DNA from: WS-2 sp964650245
Lineage (GTDB): Bacteria > Eisenbacteria > RBG-16-71-46
Length of the DNA: 29,283 nucleotides
Direction of reading: 5' to 3'
Assembly (NCBI GenBank): GCA_964650245.1
Contig: CAZYQK010000021.1
Span: 1-29,283 of the forward strand
In this document: positions 8,839 through 17,800 of the stretch, piece after piece
Layout: each line of letters starts with the position of its first letter
How positions within the stretch are numbered: the first letter of the stretch is position 1
The notes under the pieces: generated by a model
Databases searched by the model: none
What the model saw: the letters and a program-made list of their open reading frames with translations, nothing else
What the model was told of the DNA's origin: nothing
Program-made: the position numbers and the translations under genes

Positions 8839-11810
8839 GCTCCGCCCCGCGCCGCGCTGTGGACGCAGAAGCGCGAGTAGGGGCAGTAGCCGCAGTTGCG
8901 TTGATCCGGCTTCGGCGGGAACTGCGCCCCGCGAATGCCGGCCGCGGCCGCGCGCACGCGCTCGGTGGCCCGCGACAGGTGATCGGGCTCGACTTGGGCT
9001 TCGCCCACGACGCCGCTGTCGACGAAGTGAAGCTGGACCCGCGCAGGCGTGACCTGACGGGTCTCGGCGTAGGCCAGCGCGTAGAGCCCGAGCTGGTCCT
9101 CGCGCAGGCTCTGGCGCGCCCGCTCGCCGGCTTTCTCCGCGTCCTCGACGTCCGAGGTCTTGTAGTCCACCAGCACCACTTCGCCCCGGGTTTCGTCGAC
9201 GCGATCCCACCGGCCTTTCACCAGGTCCTGACCGACGCGGAACTTGAAGTCCAGCTCGATCGCGAGCGGGACGCGTCCCGTGGCTTCCTCGCGTGCCACG
9301 AAACGGCGGAGCGCCGCCCGACCCTCTTCGAGCCGGCGTTCCTCGTGCTCGCGCGAGTAGAACCCTTCGCTCGACCACGCGCCCTCGAATGCCGCGACCA
9401 CGTCGTCGGGGGTGACGGGCAGGCCCTTCATGCGGTGCAGGTGGTAGACGCGGATCGCGTGGTGCACGGCGATGCCGTACATGACCCGCGGGTCGCTGCC
9501 GAGCGGAACCTGCACCACGTGGGCATAGCGGTACTTGAGCGGGCAGGTCAGGTAGTCGTCGATCTGCCCGTGGGAGAGCTCGAGCGGCCGATCGTCAGGC
9601 TTGGGCGCGATCGGGGCGGGCGCCGGATCGGCGGCCGGCGCGTAGCGCGTGATGGACTCGAGCGCCGACGCGCTCTTGCGGGTGCGGGGCGCGGCCGGCA
9701 GCGCCAGCGCCTCGACCACGAAACGGCTCACCTTGCGCGTCCGCTTGCCGCCGTAGTCTTCAGCGTGGGTGAGCACCAGGCGGTCGCGCGCCCGGGTCAT
9801 TCCGACGTAGAACAGCCGCCGCTCCTCGCGCTCGTGCTCGGCCCGCGGATCGCCGCCGCGGGAGAGCTCGGCCGGGAACTCGAGCGGCTCCGCGCGCCGC
9901 TGGAGCGGGAACCGACCCTCGACCAGCTGGACCATGAAGACGACCGGGAACTCCAACCCCTTCGCGTTGTGGGCGGTCAACAGCCGGACCGCGTCCTCTT
10001 CCAGGTCCACGACCGCGGCCTGCGGATCGTCGCCCGCCTCGATCAGGAGGTCGAGGTGGCTCATGAAGTAGGGAACCCGGTCGCTCTGGAGCAGCGGTCC
10101 GACGCGCCCCATGATCCCGAACAGCTTGTTCAGGTTCTGGACCCGCTCCGCGGCTTCCGCGGTCTCGTCCGCCGAGAGCCGCGCCAGCAGTCCGCTCTCG
10201 GTCACGAACTCGTAGAGCACTTCCGAGGTTGGACGCCGCGTCGCGCTCGCCGCGAGCCGCCGGTGGAGGTCGGCGAGCCGCCGGATGGCCTCGCGCGAGA
10301 CGTCCGAGAGCTCGCCCGACGGCCGGCCGGCGGCGACCTCCGCGAGCCGCAGCAAACCGCGGTTCGTTCGCCGCGCCTCGGCCGAGAGCCGCGCCAGCTC
10401 CACCGGCTCGACCCCGAACAGCGGATCGCCCAGCACCGCAAAAGCCGACGGGCCATCATCGGGATCGGCCACCAGGCGGAGCAGGTTGAGACACAGCATG
10501 ACCTCGGGCCGCTGGTAGAGACCGCGCTGGTTTGCGCGCTGGAAGCGCACTCCGCGGGCCTTCAGCGCGAGCGCGACCGCGTCGAGGTGGGCATGGGTGC
10601 GGGCCAGCACGGCGAAGTCACGCGCGGCGCGCGCGCCGCCGTCCAGCGCCGCGGTGATCTCCCCGGCCACCGCGTCGGCCTCGTCGCTTCCGGTCTCGAA
10701 CGGCAGATCGACGACTTCGCCCGCGAGATCGCGGGCCGCCACCAGGCGCTTCTCGAAGCGCGCGGCATCGCGGGCCTCGAGCCGCTCGGGGTCGTTGAAC
10801 TTCACCATGCGATGGGCGAGATCGAGGATCTTCTGGCCCGAGCGGTAGTTTCGCGTCAGCAGCAGCACGCGAGTGCCGGGAAACGCCTCCAGAAAGCCGA
10901 GCAGGTTCTCGACCTTGGCCCCGCGAAACCGATAGATGCTCTGGTCGTCGTCGCCCACCACCGTGAGGTTCGCGGTTCCCGGCGCGCCATCACCGGGTGC
11001 CCGTCCGCACAGCAGCCGGACCAGCTCGAATTGCACGTGGTTGGTGTCCTGGAATTCGTCCACCAGGACGTAGCGGAAGCGTTCCCGGTACTCGCGGCGC
11101 AGGTAGGGCCGTTCCCGCAGGAGCCGCAGCGCGAGGCCGATCTGGGAGCCGAAATCCACGCGGCCGTGCTCGAGCAGCAGACGCTGATAGGCCGCGTAGG
11201 TGCGCGCCTTCTCGAGCTCGCCCTCCGCGCGGTCGCGCAGCTCGGGGTCGTCCACGGCCCGCGCCAGCAGGCCCTCCGCGAACTCGCGGTAGCGCTCCGG
11301 AGAGACGTCCTCGTCCCGCGCGCGGTCGAAGACCGAAAGCAGCGCGTCGAGGTGGCGGTCCGGCTCGCCGAGCGGGAGGTAGCGCTCGAGCCCGAGCGCG
11401 AACAGCCGCTCGCGCAGGAACACGAGCATGTCGGCGCGGGTCCCCACCTTGAGCTGCGACGTGAGGCCGAGCTCGACCGCGTGCTCGCGCACCAGGCGGT
11501 CGCAGAACGCGTGAAAGGTCGAGAGGGTGGCGCCGACGAACCCGTAAGGGACCAGTAGGTCCACCCGCGCTTCCATCTCGGCCGCGGCCTTGTCGGTGAA
11601 GGTGAGGGCGAGGATTTCCTCGGGCCGCGCCCGCTTGGTGGCGATGAGCCACGCGATGCGCCGCGTGATGACCTGGGTCTTGCCGGTGCCGGCGCCCGCG
11701 ACGATGAGGAGCGGCCCCTCGCCGTGAGTCACAGCCGCGAGCTGCTGCTGGTTGAGGTCGCGGACGATCTCCTCGACCGGAGCGCTCGCGGCCGCGGTTC
11801 GAGCGATCAC
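8835..11810 (-). CDS. UvrD/PcrA-type helicase fused to an Fe-S PD-(D/E)XK nuclease
   Basis: A 991-residue protein. Residues 15-700 are a superfamily 1A helicase with all motifs: Walker A AGAGTGKT (38-45), FTDKAA, DEFQDTN (251-257), GDDDQSIYRFRGA (286-298), LTRNYRS (318-324), LTAHNAKGLEF (611-621) and RLFYVGMTRARD (665-676). Residues 743-985 are an AddB/Cas4-like nuclease: GRWDRVD (866-872), VDYKTS (881-886), Q906/Y910, and four cysteines (756, 973, 976, 982) that frame the domain as in Fe-S-cluster nucleases. A single-chain helicase-nuclease of this kind probably resects or repairs double-strand breaks. The GTG at 11810 overlaps the upstream stop as GTGA; the longer frame to 11870 would run inside the previous gene. 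Confidence 0.92.
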   Translation of the reverse strand: MIARTAAASAPVEEIVRDLNQQQLAAVTHGEGPLLIVAGAGTGKTQVITRRIAWLIATKRARPEEILALTFTDKAAAEMEARVDLLVPYGFVGATLSTFHAFCDRLVREHAVELGLTSQLKVGTRADMLVFLRERLFALGLERYLPLGEPDRHLDALLSVFDRARDEDVSPERYREFAEGLLARAVDDPELRDRAEGELEKARTYAAYQRLLLEHGRVDFGSQIGLALRLLRERPYLRREYRERFRYVLVDEFQDTNHVQFELVRLLCGRAPGDGAPGTANLTVVGDDDQSIYRFRGAKVENLLGFLEAFPGTRVLLLTRNYRSGQKILDLAHRMVKFNDPERLEARDAARFEKRLVAARDLAGEVVDLPFETGSDEADAVAGEITAALDGGARAARDFAVLARTHAHLDAVALALKARGVRFQRANQRGLYQRPEVMLCLNLLRLVADPDDGPSAFAVLGDPLFGVEPVELARLSAEARRTNRGLLRLAEVAAGRPSGELSDVSREAIRRLADLHRRLAASATRRPTSEVLYEFVTESGLLARLSADETAEAAERVQNLNKLFGIMGRVGPLLQSDRVPYFMSHLDLLIEAGDDPQAAVVDLEEDAVRLLTAHNAKGLEFPVVFMVQLVEGRFPLQRRAEPLEFPAELSRGGDPRAEHEREERRLFYVGMTRARDRLVLTHAEDYGGKRTRKVSRFVVEALALPAAPRTRKSASALESITRYAPAADPAPAPIAPKPDDRPLELSHGQIDDYLTCPLKYRYAHVVQVPLGSDPRVMYGIAVHHAIRVYHLHRMKGLPVTPDDVVAAFEGAWSSEGFYSREHEERRLEEGRAALRRFVAREEATGRVPLAIELDFKFRVGQDLVKGRWDRVDETRGEVVLVDYKTSDVEDAEKAGERARQSLREDQLGLYALAYAETRQVTPARVQLHFVDSGVVGEAQVEPDHLSRATERVRAAAAGIRGAQFPPKPDQRNCGYCPYSRFCVHSAARGGA

Positions 11811-12913
11811 GACCGCAGCCGGGGCGGCCGCGGATCGAGCGGGGCCTGGTTGAGCCGCCGGGCGGAGCACTCCTCCACCGCCACCAGATCCTCCAGGCGG
11901 ACGCCGAAGCGCCCCGGCAGATAGATCCCGGGCTCGACGCTGTGCACCATGCCGCGCGCGAGCGGGGCGGTGTTGCCCGCCACGACGTAGGGCGGCTCGT
12001 GCACCTCGAGGCCGACGCCGTGCCCGGTGCGGTGCGTGAAGTGCTCGCCGAAGCCGGCGGCTTCGATCACGGCGCGCGCGGCAAGGTCGACGGCGTGCGG
12101 CTCGCGCCCGGCACGCGAAGCTTCGATCGCGGCGGCGCGAGCGGCGTTCACGATCTCGTACACGCGCGGCGCATCAGGCGGTGGATCGCCCAGCCAGTAG
12201 GTACGGGTGATGTCCGAGCCGTACCCGCGGGTGAAGGCGCCGACGTCGAGCACCACGACGTCGCCCTGCTCGAGCCTGCGCTCGGACGTGAAGTGATGGG
12301 GGAACGAGCCGTTCGGACCGGAGGCCACGATCGCCCACGGCTCCGAGTCCCCCAGCGTCTCGAAGCGGGCGATCGAGAAACGCGCGACCTCGCGTTCGGT
12401 CATTCCCGGCCGCAACGTGTCGGCCGCCGCCTCCACCACCTGGTCGGCGTTCCGCGCGGCCTGCGCCATGAGCGCCAGCTCCCCGGCGTCCTTGACCGCG
12501 CGCAGCGGCGCGAGCAGCGCGCCCGCGGGCTCGAGCGAGGCGGCAGCTGCGAGCCGGAGCAGGGGCTCGACGCGCAGCCCCTCGCCGAGCAGGATGCGGG
12601 GCCGGCGCCCGAGCTCGAGGCGGCGCTCGAGGCGGGCGAACGGATCCTCCGCCTCGTCCCACACCTCGAGCTCGAGCCAGGGGCACTCCGCCGCCAGCGG
12701 ACCGACTTCGAGGCGTGGCACCACGCAGAACGGATCGCCGGCGGCGGGCAGCGCCAGCAACACCAGTCGCTCGGTCGAGCGCGCGACCGCTCCGGTCAGC
12801 CAGCGGAAGTCGGCGGAGGCCGGCGCCAGCAACCAGTCCGCACCCGCGCGCGCGAGCGAATCGCGCACGCGCTCGAGGCGGTCGGAGACGCGCGCGACGG
12901 GCCGGACTTCCAT
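11807..12913 (-). CDS. Xaa-Pro peptidase (M24 family, PepQ/PepP-like)
   Basis: A 368-residue metallopeptidase. Residues 1-130 form the creatinase-like N-terminal domain; residues 140-355 have the pita-bread fold with its five metal ligands: Asp in VVLDVGAFT, Asp in GSDITRTY, His in HRTGHGVGLEVHE, Glu in SVEPGIYLP and Glu in VRLEDLV. It cleaves dipeptides or peptides with proline in second position. I choose ATG 12913 rather than the upstream GTG at 12922 because a TTGACC-N18-TAGCGT promoter ends seven bases before that ATG, so transcription should begin on the ATG itself (leaderless) and the GTG overlaps the -10 box. It is the first gene of the operon with the helicase-nuclease (GTGA overlap) and the phosphatase. 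Confidence 0.93.
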   Translation of the reverse strand: MEVRPVARVSDRLERVRDSLARAGADWLLAPASADFRWLTGAVARSTERLVLLALPAAGDPFCVVPRLEVGPLAAECPWLELEVWDEAEDPFARLERRLELGRRPRILLGEGLRVEPLLRLAAAASLEPAGALLAPLRAVKDAGELALMAQAARNADQVVEAAADTLRPGMTEREVARFSIARFETLGDSEPWAIVASGPNGSFPHHFTSERRLEQGDVVVLDVGAFTRGYGSDITRTYWLGDPPPDAPRVYEIVNAARAAAIEASRAGREPHAVDLAARAVIEAAGFGEHFTHRTGHGVGLEVHEPPYVVAGNTAPLARGMVHSVEPGIYLPGRFGVRLEDLVAVEECSARRLNQAPLDPRPPRLRS

Positions 12914-12920
12914 GCGCCGC

Positions 12921-12950
12921 ACGCTAGCACGCGCTCGAAAATAGGGTCAA
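12921..12950 (-). promoter_or_regulatory. Promoter of the peptidase-helicase-phosphatase operon
   Basis: Minus strand TTGACC (12950-12945), 18-bp spacer, TAGCGT (12926-12921). The predicted start point coincides with the ATG at 12913, implying a leaderless transcript. Confidence 0.6.
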
Positions 12951-13039
12951 CGCTCTGCACCATGAGGGGCGCCCCGCGTCCGCGATCTTCCGCGGCATTC
13001 TGCGCCGCGACCAAAGGGGCGCCGCGTGGAGGCCGCGGC

Positions 13040-13068
13040 TTGCCGCACGCGGGAGCCGTGTCTACAGT
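13040..13068 (+). promoter_or_regulatory. Candidate promoter of the solute-binding protein gene
   Basis: TTGCCG (13040-13045), 17-bp spacer, TACAGT (13063-13068). The ATG at 13075 is six bases downstream of the -10, so the mRNA would be leaderless. No Shine-Dalgarno is present. Confidence 0.45.
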
Positions 13069-13074
13069 GCGGGC

Positions 13075-14640
13075 ATGCGCGCGTTTGCACGGATGCGAAC
13101 CCCATGGATGTTGTGTCTGATCGTGGCGCTCGCGTTCCCGGCGCTGCGCTGCGCCCCGGCGCGGCCGAAACCCGTGAGCCTGCGCTGGTGGATGGGGCGC
13201 TCGGCGCCTCGCTTCGATCCCGACGGTCCACCCGATGCCGCGCGTTGGGCGCTCGAGCGCATGCTCAGCCGCGGGCTGGTGGACGAAGACTCCTCCGGGC
13301 GCATCGTGCCGGCCGCCGCCCTCCGCCACGAGTACTCGCCCGACAGCCTCACGCTCACCTTCCACCTGCGGCCCGCGCTGCGCTTCGTGAACGGCGCGCG
13401 GTGTGGGAGCCGGGAGTTCCGGACGGCGCTCGAGTCGGGATTGCGCCGCACCGACCACGCGACCGTGGCGTGGGCGCTGGCCGCGGTGAAGGGGGTGGAC
13501 GCCATTCGCGCCCGCCGGCCGCTGCCCGCGCTCGGCATCGAGACGCCCGACGAAAACACGCTCGTGCTCAGGCTCTCCCGCCCCGATCCGCTGCTGCCGC
13601 GCAAGCTCGCGCTCCCGGGCGTGGGCGTGCCCTTCGCGTCGCGCGCGGCCGCCGAAAGCTGGCGTCGCGCGACCGGGCTCGGACCCTACCGCGTGCACGC
13701 CGAGGACGCCGGGCGGCGGCTGCTGCTGGCGCGCGCCGGGCCCGTGCCTCCGGGCACGATTGACCCGATGCCCGAGACGCTCGTGGTCCGCTTCGCGACC
13801 GGCGCCGGGCGCGCGCGCGCGGCGCTGCGCGCCGATGCCGTCGATCTGGTGTGGCCGACACCTCCCGGTCTGCTGGGAGAGCCGCCGCCGGCCTCCCATC
13901 GCGTCGCGACCCGCATGGCCAGACCCGGGCGCCGTCTGGTGCTGGTCATGCGCGCCGACCTGCCGCCCACCTCGAGGCTCGCGGCGCGGGCGGCGCTCGC
14001 GCACGGGGTGAACCGGGCCGAACTGCCGCAGCAGCTGGGGCCCGGGGCGCACGACGTGGGGGCGTGGATGTCGGACGCGCCGGCATTCGGCTTTCCGAAG
14101 CTCGACGCGCACGAGGTCGCGGCCTGGCTGGAGCGCGGCAAGCTGGGGCGCTCGTTCCACGTCGTGATGACCTACGACGCCGACGGCGCGGGGTCAGCAG
14201 TCGCGCGCGCGATGCAGGGCGAGTGGTCGCGGCTCGGACTCTACGTGGACCTCCTGCCACTGCGCGGCGCGAAGCTCGCGGACGAGTTGCTCCAGGGCAC
14301 GCGCGCCCACCTCGCGCTGGTCGAGTGGCAGGCGCCGCTGGCCGGTCCCGCGGCGGAGCTGGCGGCACTGGTGATGCCGCTGCGCGGACCCGCGGTGGGC
14401 GCGGTGCGCACCGGCTGGCGCACCCGGGAGTTCGATCCCTGGCTGCGGCCCCGGAGAACCATGCCGGCGCTCGATTCCGGCACCGCGCAGGCGCGGCTCG
14501 AGCGCGAGCTGATCGCGTTGCCATTGGCCGAGCTGGACTGGACCTGGGTCGAGCGCCGGGGCCTGCGGGGATTGCATTTTCACCCGCATTTCGGCCCGGA
14601 GTGCGCCTTGCCCGTCACCCTCGGGGCCCCGGCACGTTAA
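13075..14640 (+). CDS. Family 5 (peptide/nickel-type) extracellular solute-binding protein, orphan
   Basis: A 521-residue exported protein with a hydrophobic signal (about 9-25, WMLCLIVALAFPAL). Cys26 follows it, but the -1 residue is Arg, so the lipobox is poor and lipidation is uncertain. The body matches SBP family 5: LSRGLVDEDSSGRIVPAAALRHEYSPDSLTLTFHLRPALRFVNGARCGSREF is split here as LVDEDSSGRIVPAAAL, then LTLTFHLRPALRFVNG, then the LPALGIETPDENTLVLRLSRP strand; a later YDADGAGSAVARAMQGEW segment fits the second lobe. Such proteins deliver peptides or metals to Opp/Nik ABC permeases. No permease or ATPase genes are adjacent, and the gene stands alone between a divergent peptidase operon and the protease gene, so the partner must be elsewhere or the protein has another role. 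Confidence 0.82.
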   Translation: MRAFARMRTPWMLCLIVALAFPALRCAPARPKPVSLRWWMGRSAPRFDPDGPPDAARWALERMLSRGLVDEDSSGRIVPAAALRHEYSPDSLTLTFHLRPALRFVNGARCGSREFRTALESGLRRTDHATVAWALAAVKGVDAIRARRPLPALGIETPDENTLVLRLSRPDPLLPRKLALPGVGVPFASRAAAESWRRATGLGPYRVHAEDAGRRLLLARAGPVPPGTIDPMPETLVVRFATGAGRARAALRADAVDLVWPTPPGLLGEPPPASHRVATRMARPGRRLVLVMRADLPPTSRLAARAALAHGVNRAELPQQLGPGAHDVGAWMSDAPAFGFPKLDAHEVAAWLERGKLGRSFHVVMTYDADGAGSAVARAMQGEWSRLGLYVDLLPLRGAKLADELLQGTRAHLALVEWQAPLAGPAAELAALVMPLRGPAVGAVRTGWRTREFDPWLRPRRTMPALDSGTAQARLERELIALPLAELDWTWVERRGLRGLHFHPHFGPECALPVTLGAPAR

Positions 14641-14644
14641 TCCG

Positions 14645-14674
14645 TTGACCGGGCCTCGCCACGTCACCTATCTT
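14645..14674 (+). promoter_or_regulatory. Promoter of the C25 protease gene
   Basis: TTGACC (14645-14650), 18-bp spacer, TATCTT (14669-14674). Start point near 14681 gives a leader of about 140 nt before the ATG at 14821. Confidence 0.6.
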
Positions 14675-14820
14675 TAAGTGCGTTCCAGCTCTTGGGTCCA
14701 AGACAACCCAGACGTTGTTCGGCGATGCCCGACCCGATTCACTCCCCCTGCTCGAGGCCGAGCGCTTCGCATCTCGCTGCTCCACGTCCACCAAAGACCC
14801 AGCTTACGGGAGAGTCTTCG

Positions 14821-17800
14821 ATGAGGTCACGACTGTACGCCGCGGTCGGTATCGTTGCTCTCGGGCTCGTTCTCGGTGGTGCGGCGCGAGCCGGGATCGT
14901 CCTTGAGCGCGAGTTCACGTTCGATCCCGCCCGGGTGCGCCTCGTGACACGCGACGGTGTTACGTGTGTGGAAGTGCGCGGGGCGATGCCCGAATTCCGC
15001 GCCGGGCTGCCCGACCTGCCGTGGCTCGGCCTCAGGGTGGCGCTGCCGCCTGGAGAGCGCCTCGCCGGCGTCGAGATGAGCGGGCTCGAGACCGTGGCAC
15101 TGGCGGGAGGCGTGCGGCTCGCGAGCGCGATACGGCCCGTGCCGGGCCTCGGACGGATCGAGCGCTCCGTGCCGGATCCGGAGGTGTTCGCGCGCCGCGG
15201 CTTCGTGCCGGAGGTGCCCGCGGAGACCGGCGCGCAGGGCTTCGAGCGCGGCGCGAACGTGGCCTCGCTGCGGGTGAGCCCGGTGCGATGGAATCCGTCG
15301 ACCGGAGACCTAGAAGCGGTGACGCGCCTCACGGTCAGGCTGACACTCGAGCCCACCGGCGCGCGTCCCCTGGCCCGCGAGCGCGTGGTGGCCGAGTGGG
15401 AGCCGGGTGTGAACGTCGCCGCCCGCTCGCTCGCGGCTGCGCCGACGGCGGCCGTCGAGCGGCTCAAGCGCCCGGGGCCGTTCCGCCCCACCCAGATCCC
15501 CTCGCTGATGGACAGCCCGGTCGAGTACGTCATCATCACCGACGGCGCGATGGAATCGGAGTTCCAGCGACTGGCGGACTGGAAGACGCAGTCCGGCGTG
15601 CCGGCGGTGGTGCGGACGCTGGATTTCATCAAGCAGGAGTATCCGGGGGGTTCCGACGACGCCGAACGAATCCGAACCTTCATCCGCGATGCGTACTCGC
15701 GCTGGGGCACGAAGTGGGTGCTGCTGGGCGGCGACACCGACGTGCTTCCGACCCGCTTCCCCTTCACCCAGTTCTACAACGGCAACTACATCGCGAGCGA
15801 TCTCTACTACTCGTGTCTGGACGGGAACTGGAACGACGACGGCGACGGCCTGTACGGCGAAGGCTACTACTCGAGCGGGAATCCGGGGGACGATGCCGAC
15901 CTGTACCCCGAGGTCTACGTGGGACGCGCGCCGTGCGTTTCGGCGGCTCAGGCCGAGCTGTTCGTGGACAAGACCCTGCTGTACGAGAAGACTCCGATCA
16001 CGGACTACATGACCAATATTCTCTTCTTCGCCGAGGTGCTGTTCCCCCAGCCCTGGACCCCGGGCACGCCGGTCTCGTTGGACGGCGCGGAGCTGGTGGA
16101 GGAGGTGATGCCCTACATCACCACCAACCCCGCCATCCACATCGCCCGGCTCTACGAGAACTGGACCGACAGTACCTACACTCCGGGCGCGCTGCTCGAG
16201 AACCGCCAGGTCGTGCTGGATTCTCTGGACCGCGGCTATAACATCGCGATCCACATCGGGCACGGGTACCGCAACGTGATGTCGGTCGGGGACAACAATC
16301 TCGACAACAGCGACGCCATGTCGATCACCAACGGCGACCGGCTGATCAACCTCTACGCCATCAACTGCACCTCGAACGCCATCGACTTCCCGTCGATCGG
16401 CGAGGCCTTCATCCTCAACCCGAACGGCGGCGCGGTCACCAACATCGGCTCCACCCACTTCGATTTCCCGACCACCGGGCGCGCCTACGAGGACGAGTAT
16501 TTCCGCCTGATCTACCAGGACAGTGTAACCGCGATCGGCGAGGCCCAGGCGCTGGCCAAGCTGCCATACATAGGATTTGCCACATACGACGGCGTCAACC
16601 GCTGGACCCAGATGACGCTGCTCATGCTGGGCGACCCCGAGCTGCGCGTGTTCACGGGAACCCCGCGGTCGCTGACCGTGACCAAGGCCGCGACCATGAC
16701 CGCGAGCGATTCGAGCTTCACCGTCAATGTGAAGATCGGCGCCACGCCGCTTTATGGCGCGCGTGTCGTCGCCTACCAGGCGGGCATGGACTATCGCGTT
16801 GGGACCACCGACGGCGCTGGAAATGTGGTGCTGGGATTCCGCCCCGACAGCGTGGGAAGCTTCACCCTGACCGTGACGGGGTTCGACTGCGTGCCGTACC
16901 AGGCCACGGTGCCGATCGTGTCGAGCAGCCTGCCGGTGCTGAGCGCCGACCCGCCGCTCATCGACGACGATTCCCTCGACGGCACTATCGGCAACGCCAA
17001 CGGGCTGATCGACGCGGGGGAGACCATCGACCTTCGCATCGGGCTGCGCAACAGCGGCGGATTGGCCGCGCCGAGCGTGGTCGGCACGCTCGGCACCACC
17101 GATCCGGACGTTTCGATTCCGGTTTCCGGCTGCGCGTACGATAGCGTGCCCGCGGGCGGAACGTCGAACCCGGCGACCGGCTTCCGGATCGTGGTGCCCT
17201 ACGGCGTGGAGGACCAGCGCGAGGCGCCCTTCACTCTTGCACTGGCGGACGGGAACGGCCGCAGCTACGCCGCGCGCCTCCAGCTCGTGGTGCGCGCGCC
17301 CGAGCTGCGCCACTTCTCCCATTCGGTGCTCGACCAGGGCGGCAACAGTGATGGCAAGCCCGATTCGGGCGAGACCGTGATCTACTACGTCAAGCTGCGG
17401 AATCTCGGCACTGGTATCGCGCAGAGCGTGACAGGCAAGCTGCGGAGCCTCGATGGGCTCTCCACGGTTCAGGACAGCACGGCAACCTGGGGCGACATCT
17501 CGCCCGGCCAGGAGAAGCAGGCGGACGCCCTGGTGTTCGTGCCGTCGAGCACGACTGCCAAGCTACAACTCGAGCTCTCCGACCTCTACGGCGTGCTGTT
17601 CATGCAGATGCTGGACCTCTCGGCGCCGGCGACGCCAGTCGGGGTCGGTGGCGTCGGGCGTGCGACCAACATCGAGGTGGCATGGGCGAAGAGCGCGTCC
17701 GCGGACCTGCTCGGCTACAACTGCTACCGCAGCCTGTCCTCGTCGGGCCCATATGCCAGGGTCAACACCGTTCCGACCGACCGGATCGCGACCCTGACCG

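Noticed and set aside
8859..11558. Plus-strand open frame of 899 codons
   Set aside because: Entirely opposite the helicase-nuclease gene, whose motifs are intact; the frame has no recognisable domain.
12964..13029. Repeated AGGGGCGCC segments before the solute-binding protein gene
   Set aside because: Two short GC-rich matches with different flanks and no spacing rule; not distinguishable from base composition.
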